A stretch of 64,000 nt of DNA from Parietaria judaica (GCA_954871525.1 OX940872.1:7649180-7713179); one strand, 5' to 3'; numbered from the stretch's first letter, positions 34,600 to 46,449 are shown. The notes: a model not told the origin generated them from the letters alone. Translations and numbers: made by a program.

Positions 34600-35543
34600 A
34601 TCACGGATCGAAAGATCTGGAATTAAACACGAAGATCCCATCATTTATCAAGCTACAATCTTCGGTTTATTTGCTTCCATTTACTCGTTTATTTACTTTC
34701 CCTCTTTAGTATTATTTGTTTATGATTTATTTTCATTTATGTCTTGATTCTCGTTTTTATTTCGGGAAACAAAAGACTCTTTATATTGTTTGCCTTTCTT
34801 TGTAATTCCTCAGTTTTTGAATGAAATGAAAAATTGAGACTTTGTGTTTCTCTCCCCAAATGCGAGTGTTCGTGAGCGAGCTCCGAGTTTGATGCCCTCG
34901 ATCCGGTATCCGTGTGCGGATCAACGATTCTTGGATGCCCGAGTCTAGCTATTCGTGCGCGAATCAATATGCGAGGAAGGTTCTCCGATCGGATATTCGT
35001 GCGCTGAATCAACGACTGAGTTCGACTATACCGGTAACATTATTTATCTAGTTCGATTAACAATATTTTTCTTCGATCTACATCATAACTCCGGAAAATC
35101 ACTCGTCAAAATACTTCAAAATAGACCTTCATAGAATCACTCCGGAAAATTAACATGTCGAAAAAACTAGTGAAGGATACTTTTTTTCTTTTCTTTTCTA
35201 ACTTCTCAAGTAAATGGAGAAAAAAAATCAAGAGTGAAAATTTCGGTTTTAACTTGTCATAACAATTAGTTAAAAAGAATCTAGAATGATAATTGCGGCA
35301 AAAGCATCTATATTTTCTGACTTCGGTCGTTTTAACCGCCGTGCACAAGCATACAATGCGATAGTTCTACACCTAGATCTATTGATTTAAGCCAATAAAA
35401 GTATGTAATGGACTATAAATAAAAGTTAGGGTTTAAAATACTTACAATGAAACCAAAGAAGACATTCTCGTGGTTTTTTTGCGATTGCGAGGAGTGGAGG
35501 GACACGAACGTGTTCCCCACCTGAAAACTTCCATGGTCTCACG

Positions 35544-36361
35544 TAGGGCTGAAACCAGAACCGGGAACCGGGAATTTGACTATTTTTTGTCCCTGTCCCG
35601 GAAAAACCGTGACACAGTTTTCTGTCCCGGTTTTGGTTTTGGTTCTGAAAAGTCCTTGTTTTTTATTTAAATCAGAACCGGGACCGGGACTGGGACACCG
35701 ATTAAAGTCCTGATTTTTTTAGGACCAAAATTCGGGACAAAAACCGGGACAAAATCCAAGATAGAAACATGAAAATTACCAAATCAAAGTAAATCCAAAA
35801 TGTAAAATACTAAATCCGAGTAAATCCAAAACGTAAAATACCAAATCCGAGTACAAAAGAAAAATACAAAATAAACAAATGCAAGGTCCGAGTTCACGTC
35901 GTGAACTTCACAATACCAAATTCAAATCTCAGTGCAAAAAACCGAGTCTAAAATGCTAAATAGTAAATACCGAGTACAAACAAATTATTTTTTTTATAAC
36001 AAAACGACATATAAGAAATGACGTGTTTAATAAAATTCCGTGTAATGACTGAAAAGTAAATGACATGTTAAAATAATAGGGTGAAAAAATAAAATAATAG
36101 ATTAAGAACATAATAGTAAACGACTTAAAAGAAATGACATGCTAAACAACGACAAACTTATAACCAAACGACATAAAACCCGAACCGGGACAAGAAAACC
36201 GAGAATTTCATATTTTGAATTGGTTTTTCGTTTTGGTTTTTCAAACCGGAACCGGGACGCCCCTTTTTAGGTTATACTAAAAAGAAAAAAAATGATTTTT
36301 GCCAAAAACAATTCGGTACCGGGACCAGAACCGGGAACCAAGTACAAAATTTTCACCCCTT
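35544..36361. mobile_element. Non-autonomous hAT-like element with ACCGGGA subterminal repeats
   Basis: Ends are TAGGGCTGAAA and, reverse-complemented from the right, AAGGGGTGAAA. The 8-bp flanks GTCTCACG (35536-35543) and GTCCCACG (36362-36369) differ at one base. Both subterminal regions are full of (G)AACCGGGAC motifs in opposite orientations, as in hAT transposase-binding regions. No transposase is present. Confidence 0.7.
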
Positions 36362-36369
36362 GTCCCACG

Positions 36370-37727
36370 GTCGAAGAGTTTCCCGATTCTCGTATACAAA
36401 CAAAGAAATATTTGGGAGAAGTAGTCCCTCCGCTGAATTCCAAATTGTATTTAAAGATTAAGAGGACCACTTTAGAAAGTCTGGTTGCCAGCTTGGGATA
36501 TCGATGTCTTCGTAGTCATAGAAGACTATAATTGGTCAACATGAGCTTTACCATTACCCAATCACTAAGAAGTGAGACCAAATTCTTATCGCTTCCCATA
36601 TTAAGAGTACATATTTTATTAATACCCTTGAATTTTATCATTTTGTATCAAATTGAACTTTTTATATTTATGTATCAGATTAAGCCCTAACCTTTCTGTT
36701 AGCTTTTCTAAGGAGTGTAATAAAAATCCAAAAATGAGAGATTTAAACCATATTCGGGCCAGATACACTTAAAACAAAAAAATAAACATCCGGATTAAAA
36801 CCGGGTTCAACTAGATCTGATTTCCGGATTTCGGGGTTCAAAAGCCTGGAACTCGGATTATAGGTTACTCAAACCTGATTTTTTTTTTTAAAATAAAAAA
36901 TCTTTTTTAGATGTTATTCTCTATTTTTTTTAATAATTTTTCACTTCTTTAAGATTTTTTTTAGTATTTTATAACTTAAAGCATAAATTCTAGTTGAAGA
37001 TTTAGTATTAAAAAATATTTTTCCTATTATAACAATTAAGTTTTGTATTCAAAATTATATTTGAATCCGGGTTTAAAAAATTGGATTTTTATATTAAATC
37101 CGGGCTCAAACTCGGAACCGGAAATCCGTATTGTAAACATTAAAAATCAAGTCTTATTTTTTTTTACGAAATTGGAACCGGGTCCGGATTATGGGTTTGA
37201 AAAGAAAAAAAAAACAGAGTTTTGGACCGCACCTTTTTTCCTGTGAACTTATCTCGCATTTATACATACTGTATATATCATTTTGTCCTTAAAACTTTTA
37301 ATGCGTAACCAATGCTAGCTATTATTTTGCTAAATATTTAATGAATTATCTATTATTATATTTAAAGAAAGTATAATCACTTTCAATTTTTGACAATACA
37401 ATGGAAATGACGAGGTTCGAGATTTTGTGGATAACCAAAGCAATACCAATGATCAAATACAAAGATGGGAAATTTTTTAGAATGATTTTACAATGGCATT
37501 TTTCATTATGAGGATAAATTTAAAAGTTATATTGATATAAAAAGAAAATTAAGTGGGGGAAAATCGTACAAATCGATAAATACAAGGGCACTAGAGATCA
37601 TGTATACATTTTAAATAACTACAAAACTGAGTCCTCAAATGGACCTTGGAGAGAGCGCTCAAGTCAAGTGGGACACGTAAGCGTGTTTTTTTTTTTTTTT
37701 GGTCAGATTTGTTTGACTCAATTTTAA
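36370..37727. other. Intergenic upstream of paralog B; degenerate repeat
   Basis: About 36780-37200 is rich in CCGGATTT/AACCGGGTT-type motifs in both orientations, like a second decayed hAT-type element, but I cannot find ends or a target duplication. The 36514-36540 segment matches DNA upstream of paralog A. Confidence 0.4.
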
Positions 37728-37736
37728 TATAAATAT
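37728..37736 (+). promoter_or_regulatory. Possible TATA box of paralog B
   Basis: TATAAATAT lies about 128 bp upstream of the ATG. A degenerate W-box pair (GGTCA at 37701 and TTGACT at 37712) lies just before it. Confidence 0.35.
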
Positions 37737-37863
37737 ATCATAAAGTATCTGAATCTTCTTCCAAAGATTTTCATACAAATAAATACACACATTCGTTACA
37801 AACTCATCAAGAACATATACATACATACATACATACAAGGATAAGGTTATTTGGAGAGAAATA

Positions 37864-39643
37864 ATGGCAGGTGGTTTAGCCATGGAAAGGGCAGATCAGT
37901 ACAGAGGCAAGCTCACCGCTAACGTCGTTATCGCCGCCATTGTCGCCTCCCTAGGAGCTTTAGTCTTCGGATATGTCGGAATATTTGGTACGTTTTTTTC
38001 TTTTCCTTTTTTCCGGTACGATGTTTTCGCTACATAAATTTATTCTTGAGTCTAACTTGCTCTGAATTACTTGCAGGACAAGTCACGGCGGTTGACGTAT
38101 TCTACGACAGGTTCTATTACGACGTCATCGACCAAAGCCCTCGGAACTACGACTACTGCAAGTACAGCGGTCGCTTCGGCTTTCTGCTCTCCGTGGCACC
38201 AATCTACTTGGCCGGAGCTCTGATTTCGATTCTGGCCTACCCTTTTGCAAGGAGGTATGGCCGCCGGAAGAGCTTAATAATCATCGCCGTCCTTCTCTTA
38301 ATCGGAGGAGCTGCCGGCGTAATCGTCAATAGCTTGTGCATCGGAGCAGGAATTCAGGTATGCCGTGTGTAGTTTCTAAATAATGTTAAATCTTGAGTTC
38401 AAACCATGACTTTTGCATCTTCTTCTTGCGAAGGTGATTCTACTATACTTGTCGGAAATTGCGCCGGCAAGGACGAGAGGAGCCGTGATCGGTATGTTCC
38501 AGCTTGCGGTGAGTCTCGGGAGTCTCCTGGGAATGATGAAGAACTCACTGAGGAACGACGGGTACGAAGTATGGGTGTTTTTCTTCGCCTTGGGCTTCCC
38601 TGCAATTCCGGCATTGTTCATGATAATCGGAGCAGCGAAAATTATCCCCGAAACTCCAAGCAGCTTGGTTGAGCGGGGCTCCGAGGAACAAGGGAGGAAG
38701 GTGTTGGAGAAGATTAGAGGAACCGGGGACGTCGAAGCCGAGTTCCAGGACATAACAGAGGCGAGCGCGTTCGCCCGCGGATCACCAAGGGGATGCTACA
38801 TTTTTGGTGATTTAAAGAAAATGTTTCAAAGGAGAAACCGGCCGCAATTGGCTATCGCGGTCTTGATGCCGATGTTCCAGAACCTGACCGGCATAGTTTT
38901 CGTCTTCGCTTACGCCCCGCTAATGTTCTGGAGTATGGGCTACCGGAATAACGCTAACTTGTACTCTGTTGCGGTGAACGGGTCTGCTCTGGCCGTTTCG
39001 TCGTTGGTTTCAATGGCGACCGTCGACAAGTTGGGCCGCAAAACACTGCTCATCAGCGGTGGAGTCGTAATGTTTCTTTGCCAGGTACGAAATTTGTATC
39101 CAAATTCCGCCACGGAATACATTCTACATATATAAATCATTATCATTCCATAAGAACACTCGTTTCCGTCCATATTTCGATCAGGTTATACTCGCCGTAA
39201 TGTTGGGCTCCAACCTATTCAGTGGGCAACTTTCAAGAGACGGCCTATCGATGGTGGTGACAGTTTTCATCGCCATCTTCGTCCTAGCTTTCGGGTGGTC
39301 GTGGGGCCCGCTCAGCTGGACGATACCGAGCGAGATCTTCACTCTCGAGACTCGCCCGGTGGGGATCGCCATCACAGTGTCTGTAAACTTCTTGTTCACT
39401 TACATAGTCTTGCAGTTCTTCGTTCCGCTTCTCTGCGCTTTCAAGTACGGGCTCTTTCTCTTCTTCGGCAGCTGGGTCGCCGTGATGACCCTTTTCGTAT
39501 GCTTCTTCCTCCCGGAAACGAAGGGAGTGCCCGTGGAAGAGATGGGTTTCTTGTGGCCCAAGCATTGGTTTTGGAAGAGGTTTGTGGCCGAAGAATCTCA
39601 GCAGCTAAACATACCAACGGACAACACAAGCATAGGTGTGTAA
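37864..39643 (+). CDS. Divergent STP-type sugar porter, paralog B (4 exons), lacking the proton-coupling Asp-Arg pair
   Basis: Exons 37864-37987, 38077-38357, 38434-39084 and 39185-39643 give 504 residues with conserved phases. It is close to paralog A along its whole length, including introns and 3' flank, so the two arose by recent tandem duplication. Helix 1 is FGYVGIFGQVT without Asp. TM4 is shorter still than in A: exon 2 has 93 codons against 99 in A and 106 in the STP7-like gene, reading GVIVNSLCIGAGIQ. The FQNLTGIVFV change is shared. Lid cysteines, RRYGRR, IPETPSSL, the TM10 motif (GPLSWTIPSEIF, with the usual Gly replaced by Ser) and PETKGVPVEEM are kept. Splicing and frame look intact. 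Confidence 0.88.
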
Positions 39644-40067
39644 ATTGAACATTAATTGTGATATATTTCAAGTGTATAGTGAGTCTCCGGGCGAAAAATG
39701 TATTTAAATTGGAGTGAAATTTGTAAGAGTGCAAGTATGTTCTTTTATTTAACCTTATAGGTCTTGTAAAAGGTTATATTTCTTTCAATAATTATTTTCT
39801 TATATAAAGACGATCTTGTATTCTCTGAAACTTCATGTTTACATTTCTGGATTAAATTTATGTTCAATCGAAAAATCAACTTATAAAAATAAATAATTGA
39901 ATTGTGAAGAATAATTCATTGAAGTCCTGAGAAAAAAAAAACCTGACATGGGCTTCGGTCAAAATGCGGCTTTGCAAGGTGGTCAAAGTTACCATATTAG
40001 CCACAAATTATAATCCTTCCAAATTAATATGATATTAAAACTTTTGAAGATTGAGTTATATAAATAA

Positions 40068-41057
40068 GGGTAAACTACGGCTAATGTACTTAATGTTTGA
40101 TTTTTTGCGGATTATGTACTCAATGTTTATTTTTAGTGGCTAATGTACTCAATGTTTGATCTGTTAGATATTTTCGTGTTTTCCGTTAGTTGACCGTTAT
40201 AGAGTTATCCTCCTCTATATGCATACTTTTTGTATTTTTGACATAACTCACTCGTTTTTTGTCCAAATTTTATGCATGACATATGGTTGGAAAGAAAAGA
40301 GATAGATCTACAATTTTGGTGTTTAAAGTTTTGTAAAATAAGTTTTATAAAAATATAAAATTTCAAATACAATGTAAAATTGGACGTAAGTTTAATGCAA
40401 AATATTTGTTTTGAGAAAATTTTACTATACTTAATGACTTTTTATGATGAAACTTAAAACTAAAAAGTTGTAGATAAATATTTTATCTTTCCAACGGATG
40501 TTTATTTATAAATTTTGGACAAAATATGAGTAAGTTATGCCAAAAATATGAAAGATTATTTCACATCACATATTTCATATTTTGGCATAACTCACTCGTT
40601 TTTTATCCAAAATTTATAAATAAACACCCGTTAAAAAGATAAAATATTTATCTACAAATTTTAAGTTTTACGTTTCACCATATAAAGTCATTAAATATAT
40701 TAAAATTTGCTCGAAACAAATATTTTGTATTAAACTAACGTCTAATTTTATGTTGTATTTGAAATTTCGTATTTTTCTAAAACTTATTTTACAAAACTTA
40801 AAACAAACAAGTTGTAGATCTATCTTTTATCTTTCCAATCATAGGTCGTGCATAAAATTTGGACAAACAATGAGTGAGTTATGTCAAATATACGAAAAGT
40901 TTACATGTAGAGGAGGATAACTCTCTAACAGTCAACTAACGGAAAACACGAAAATATCTAACAGATCAAACATGGGGTACATTAGCTACCAAAAATAAAC
41001 ATTGGATACATAATTCACAAAAAATTAAACATTGGATACATTAGCCACCGTTTACCC
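40068..41057. mobile_element. Foldback-type non-autonomous MULE
   Basis: The element starts GGGTAAACTACGGCTAATGT; the right end, reverse-complemented, is GGGTAAACGGTGGCTAATGT. Nearly the whole 990 bp is one inverted repeat with arms of about 490 bp meeting near 40562, for example GGCATAACTCACTCGTTTTT against its complement. The 9-bp flanks TATAAATAA (40059-40067) and TATAAATAT (41058-41066) differ at one base. No coding sequence. Confidence 0.85.
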
Positions 41058-41637
41058 TATAAATATATAGAATTGGATATGTTTAAGACTTAAGAGTGAT
41101 TCGTTCATGTCAACATGACCACATCTTAGCTGTCACTTACACTACACGTCCCACCTACTTAGACCACGACCGTATCACCAATATTTAATAAAATATTGCG
41201 TATCTATATAATATATAATATGGAGCATCGTTATATCGGACACGAAACAATTATACAGAGACTGGTTGATATTCTTAGTAGCCTCATATAACAAAGGACT
41301 GGTAGTGTAGTTATCGATTCAACTATCTAGGACAAAAAAGTTATAACTAGGCGGGAATTGAGAAAATCAGTCTCTGATACCATTTAAGGACTGATGTTTT
41401 CAGTCTCTAATACCCTTCTTTTTTGTAATACGGGTCAATGAGAGGATCATGGGCCCATGTGGATCGCGAGATTCGTCTTAGAGGCGCATGTCGGATCGCG
41501 AGTGGAGAGCTCAATCACGGGAGGTGTTGATGCAGAAAAATAGACCACATATTGTTGCATCCCTTGTCTAAATAATGGGTTGGGTCCATCGTCATTTGTT
41601 GACTTTTTGGGCTAGATAGGCTTGATTTTGAAGTCTA

Positions 41638-43110
41638 GTGGACCACAAAGCTTCATTGGAGTATAAAGGCTCAATAGTATGGACAGTTAAATCATACAAC
41701 AAAACACACTCATGTATGAGGACATTGACCAATAACAAGCACTCACAAGTGAAGAATGTTATTGTTAAAAAAAAATGCTTGAAAGCTGCGTTGGATGACG
41801 AACATGAAGTTGAATCTATTGCTCCTAAGCAAATCATCAACAACAAGGGTCGCTTCAAGTATTTTATTTTTTCTTAGTTTGGGTATCAATCAATGGATGG
41901 AGGTATCGTAGGCCCGTATAATCTGTAGACGGAATATTTTTGAAAACAAGTACGAATTTACGCTACTTATGAAGTAGCAACGGATAATGACAATCACATA
42001 CTTCCTATTGCATTTTCGATTGTGGATTTAGAAAATGATGATTCTAGGCTCTGAATCTTTGAGAATTTGAAGAATACTATTGGGGTCCGCATGTATTTAT
42101 ACACATATCAGATCGTAAAAGTACAGTTCCGAAAGCAATTACGTTAGTTTACCCAGAAGCAGGCTAAGGTATTTGTAAACAACACTTGTTAGTAACCTTC
42201 TAAGCAATTTCAAGAACTCTTCGTTGGAGTTTTTCTTCAACAAGTTTGTATTAATTATATTTGAAGGTCGTTGTTCCGACCAAGTAGGCAAAATCATAGT
42301 GCCCTCGAAGACGCTATGATATATTGACAGCAAACAATTCGGAAGGCCTCAGCTCTGTTCCGAAGGATGCAAGAGGCCGTCCTATTGTTTCATTGGTCGA
42401 GTCTTACAAAAAAACTCTATCAAAAGCGGATTAATAAACATAGACCAGAAGGAACTTCAATGCGTATGAGATTGACACCACAAGCAGAACTGAGGGTGGA
42501 TATCCAAGAGGAATCGGCACAGACTTTAACAATAAGTTTTTTTTTCTTGTTATTTAATTGCAATTTTAACTACCAATTTATATAAATGTAGTTTGTGTTC
42601 ATATAGAAGTTGGTTTTATTAATGAAAATGAATACGAAATCACAGAAAAATGCTCACAGTACGTTGTTAACCTTAAATACAAAACATGCACGTGTAATGT
42701 TTAATATTTAGATGACTTCTGGTTTGATATGAACATGAAGTCTTCGTGCCAAGATTTTACATTAGGGAAGCATATGCAACCACTAATGTAGGAGGTAATA
42801 CCTAAGTGGTTAATAAAAAAAAAATTCTTCAGAGAATTTATCTAACATTTTACGTGGTGTTTTGTAGGAGTTATATATATCAAAGTGGGTACGAAGCTTT
42901 TTCATAGAATTTATGTAACACTGCAGGTGTTCCAGACCCATTCTTTGCTAGACACTTTACCACAAGAAGTAAGGAGCCATTAGGAAGGCCGAAGAAATAC
43001 CATCCTTCGAGAACAAATTCACTTCATAGTGGGGCATGTGGCAAATTAAGCCACAACAAATGTTCTTGTTCAGAAGGATGCAAGAGACCGTCCTGTTGTT
43101 TGAGAATTGT
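41638..43110 (+). pseudogene. Decayed MULE (MuDR-type) transposase
   Basis: Pieces in three frames line up with MuDR-type transposases. The N-terminal zinc-region-like WTVKSYNKTHSC is at about 41680-41730. The catalytic-region ATDNDNHILPIAFSIVDLEN, followed by DDS, is at about 41975-42045. The C-terminal GRPKKYHPSRTN with a knuckle-like CGKLSHNKCSC is at about 42985-43075. The frame has many stops and shifts, so it is dead. It is the only trace of a MULE transposase in a window with many non-autonomous MULEs. Ends of the parent element were not found. Confidence 0.65.
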
Positions 43111-43794
43111 TGTCTAGTCATTATTTAGCGGAGATGACCTGAAAAAAGTGGAATTATGGAAGTAATCCAGCAGTGAATTGTTTATATATATTTTTTTGTT
43201 AATACAAATTTCTTCGTCATCACTTAATCTAATCTTACACATTTTGTAAATATGCCAGGTTGACATGGACATGGAAGATGAAGATATCGACGAATTTCCA
43301 TCTGAATCGCAAGAAAATTATAGCAATAATTCCATTATTACCCCCGGAGGGAATACATTTGTTGGTATGTTTGGATTCTATAAATACTTGTTTATTTGTT
43401 TTTTGTCACTAGTTATGTGAGATACTTATATCGCCGGAGTAAGGGCAAGGCGTTTTTTTTTTAGACTTGCATGTTTAGAGTAGTCCATAATCCATATATG
43501 TATTTACCTTTATTTTTTTTTCAAGGGGTGTTTCAGTCCATTAATGGTATTTCAATCTTTTACTCCTTTGGTCATTGGTGTTTCGATTGGTAACCGCGTT
43601 TCGACCCTATCATACATTAATTTTTCTTCATTAATAAATTTATTTGATTCCGAAATAATGTATATTGTTCAACTTGTGTGTAGATTCTTCGAAGGACATG
43701 AAGAGCGGGAACAGTGCCGAAGAAAACGCTCCAAAAGTGAACGAACGAGGTAGGAGTAAATGGTCGAATGAAAATTTGAGCAAATTATAATATA

Positions 43795-44847
43795 GGGAAA
43801 CTGGAAAAAAAGTCCACAAAAAGCAAGTTCTACCCCTTTTGTTCATCACTTTAATAAATTTGAAAATTTATTCCCCAACTCAATTTTTACCATAATTTTG
43901 ATAAAAATACCCTCTTTTACCATTTTTTTTACTCACCATTTTCACCCCTCTCTGTGTGGTTGGACCATTTTTTGCTTCAATTTGGACCGTTTTTGGTATC
44001 TTTGTAGACAGTTTCTTGGTTTCGAAAAAAGGCTTAGACACTTTCATGCATAGACTTAGACACTAAATAAAGCCTAAGTAGATACTTTTAAATTTTCAAA
44101 ATAAAGTCCATCAAATTATTAACTGGTTTAAATTACAAGTCTAAATATAGTTAGACACTTTTTAACATAAAAAATGATTGTTTTGTGCATCTTTGTAGAC
44201 ACTTCTAAAAAATCGCGAAATATTAATTAGTCCGTTTTCTGCCTCATTTTGTACCGTTTTTCGTATTGGCTTAGACAACTTTTAGGTTTCGAAAAAAGCA
44301 TTAGACGGTTTCATGCATAGACTTGGACACTAAATAAAGCCTAAGTAGACACTTCTAAATTTTCAAAATAAAGTTCATCAAATTATTAACTAGTTGAAAT
44401 TACAAGTCTATATGTAGTTAAACACTTTTTAACATAAAAAATGACTGTTTTGTACATCTTTGTAGACACTTTGAAAAAAATACGAAATATTGGTTAGACA
44501 GTTTTTTCCTCATTTTGGACCGTTTTTGGTATTAGCTTAGACAGTTTTTGGGTTTCGAAAAAAGCCTTAGACAGTTTCATGCTTAGACTTAGACACCAAA
44601 TGAAGCCTAATTTCTAATTAAAATATTAAATTTATTCTTATTAATTAAATTATACAATTAATATTACAAGTTGGTAGTCCATTTGGCAGTTTAACGATGC
44701 CACATCAGCAGAATTTAACATCCCTAATGGAAGGACCAACGGATTTCACATTTATAAAAGGTTGTGTACTTTTTCCCACACTTTGAAAGGTTGGGGACTT
44801 AAAACCCCTCTTGACCAAAGGTTGTGCATTATTGCCGCAATTAACCC
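43795..44847. mobile_element. Probable MULE-like element containing three long tandem repeats
   Basis: The left end GGGAAACTGGAAAAAAAGTC and the reverse-complemented right end GGGTTAATTGCGGCAATAAT are only loosely alike; no target duplication was found. Inside, a unit of about 270 bp (GGACCGTTTTTGGTAT, GGTTTCGAAAAAAGCCTTAG, CATGCATAGACTTAGACAC) occurs three times, beginning near 43968, 44230 and 44500. No ORF. Confidence 0.45.
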
Positions 44848-45021
44848 TTTTAACATATTATTTACATGTCACGAATTCTTAGGAAATTATTGATTTAGAC
44901 CATTTTCACAAATAATATGGTGAATTACTTGGGCAAATTTAGTATTGACACTTTCCACTGTAGCACCCAAAAAAAACCCTCTCTTTTCAACAAATGTCTA
45001 ACACTAAAATTGGGATAATAC

Positions 45022-45204
45022 CAAGGTTTTAAATACCGCTTGCCGATGTCGTTTCGCACTTTTCATTTTACGGATATATCGCTTGTCGATTGGTATCTCA
45101 TAGGTAAATCGATGGATATGCCGATGAATATATCGTTTCGCATATCCTCGAAAAAATATTTTCGATGGGCATGCCGATGGATATTCGAGAAATTTAATAC
45201 CTTG
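45022..45204. mobile_element. hAT-type MITE (element A of a same-site pair)
   Basis: Ends are CAAGGTTTTAAAT and, reverse-complemented, CAAGGTATTAAAT. The 8-bp flank GATAATAC is at 45014-45021 and 45205-45212. The family includes 63717-63899, in the other orientation. Confidence 0.8.
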
Positions 45205-45212
45205 GATAATAC

Positions 45213-46042
45213 CATGGTTCGAATTTTCGACGATAATCGTCGATTTTTCGGCTTTTCGGTAGTTACCGGTAAGTTGCCGGTTGTAATGCTTATCGTTTTT
45301 ATATACTTTTTGACGATTTTCGAGGTTTTCGATAAAACCTTTTCCAACCGATTTTCGGTAAAATTAGTGTAAAAAAAAGGGACTTTTCGGTAAAAAAAAT
45401 TTCGGCAAAAATAATTATATTTGCACAAGAGCACCCCACCCCACCCCACCTCACCTCGCCACGGATGGCGGCGGCGGCGCGCGCGTGTGGTGGTGTAACA
45501 TTTGTGTGAGTCCTCCCCCATCCACAAAATCCTATGACCCAAAGGGCCCAAGCCCTTGTCCCTAATATTTGGTATATAAACATCACCAAACTCTTGTCAT
45601 CTATCAATGTGGGACTTTTTGCTATTCAACTAATATCACACAACTTAACATACACATACACTTTCACTTAATAATTTAACTTAATATTACACTCTTCAAA
45701 TAATATTATACACTTAACATACATATTAACTTCACCTAACATACATATACACTTAATATGTATATTCATTTAATATTATACACTTCAACTAATATTAATA
45801 TTATTAATTATACACTTAATAATTTAACATATGTTTTGTGGTATGATATTATCAAAATATTTTATAAGTTTTCTGTCAAAAAGTATCGAAAAGTATCGAT
45901 AATCCGTCGATAATCATCGAAAAGTATCGGTAATCGGTAAGCTACAGTGTTATAGGTTTTCCGTCGGTTAATCGGTAAGCTATCGATTAATCCGTCGAAA
46001 ACGGTAATCGGTTTATCGGTAACATCGGTAAGTTGAACCTTG
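45213..46042. mobile_element. hAT-type non-autonomous element (element B of a same-site pair)
   Basis: Ends are CATGGTTCGAA and, reverse-complemented, CAAGGTTCAAC. It is flanked by GATAATAC at 45205-45212, shared with element A, and at 46043-46050. Subterminal regions are rich in TCGATAATCGGTAA-like motifs in both orientations. The GC-rich stretch near 45430-45490 has no clear meaning. No transposase. Confidence 0.75.
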
Positions 46043-46190
46043 GATAATACACTCTGCAAAACTACCAAAATGTTTAAAATTAAATAAATAATAAAAAAAA
46101 GGCATAGTTGCAAAGAAAATCCCGTGTACAGACGTGTATAAATAGCACACCGTGGTGAGTGTTATTTTCTCCGGTCAGAAAACAGTTTTG

Positions 46191-46449
46191 TCAGACAGAT
46201 TCCCGACCATAGTTCCCGTCATGACCGTTTCCGATTTCTTTACCGAGCTTGGACTTTGGCAGCAACGAGGCTTGCCTTTGCGAAGCTTTGACGTTGGTCT
46301 GCTTCAGATTGAGGTAAGTGTATACACTCATGCCTCCGATGGCCGTGAATGCCCCGAAGACACTCGTCACTCCGGGATTGGCCCCGAAAAGGTAGAATGA
46401 TGCACATTTTAAACTGGCCGAGAACGACGTGGGAGACCGCTGACGTGCG
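46191..46449 (-). pseudogene. Last exon of a nucleotide-sugar/triose-phosphate-type transporter, frameshifted relic
   Basis: On the minus strand an acceptor-like TTTGCAG is followed by RTSAVSHVVLGQFKMCIIL. After a one-frame shift it continues YLFGANPGVTSVFGAFTAIGGMSVYTYLNLKQ (written here in overlapping pieces: YLFGANPGVTS, GAFTAIGGMS, VYTYLNLKQ). It ends at a TGA (46191-46193). The pattern fits the final two helices and tail of plant drug/metabolite-superfamily nucleotide-sugar transporters. A few residues are missing at the shift. I found no upstream exons in the window, so it is a relic or captured fragment. Confidence 0.55.

Larger units (their letters stand above)
32914..35085 (+). mobile_element. 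Non-autonomous LTR retrotransposon, 2.17 kb
   Basis: LTRs are at 32914-33409 and 34589-35085 (about 496 bp, TG...CA, about a dozen differences by eye). They are flanked by perfect 5-bp repeats TAACT at 32909-32913 and 35086-35090. A TGGTATCAGAGC initiator-Met primer-binding site is at 33412-33423 and a purine-rich AACGGGAGAA precedes the 3' LTR. The interior of about 1.2 kb encodes no protease, integrase or reverse transcriptase, so it must be mobilised in trans. It sits between paralogs A and B and is absent from their shared flanks, so it arrived after the duplication. Confidence 0.93.

Noticed and set aside
36780..37200. Another hAT element rich in CCGGATTT/AACCGGG
   Set aside because: Motif-rich but no terminal repeats or target duplication could be found.
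30643..39643. Calling paralogs A and B pseudogenes because of the TM4 loss
   Set aside because: All exons are open, phases and splice sites are conserved, and length changes keep frame in both copies.
46152..46400. Plus-strand ORF of 82 codons
   Set aside because: It is antisense to the better-supported minus-strand transporter exon.
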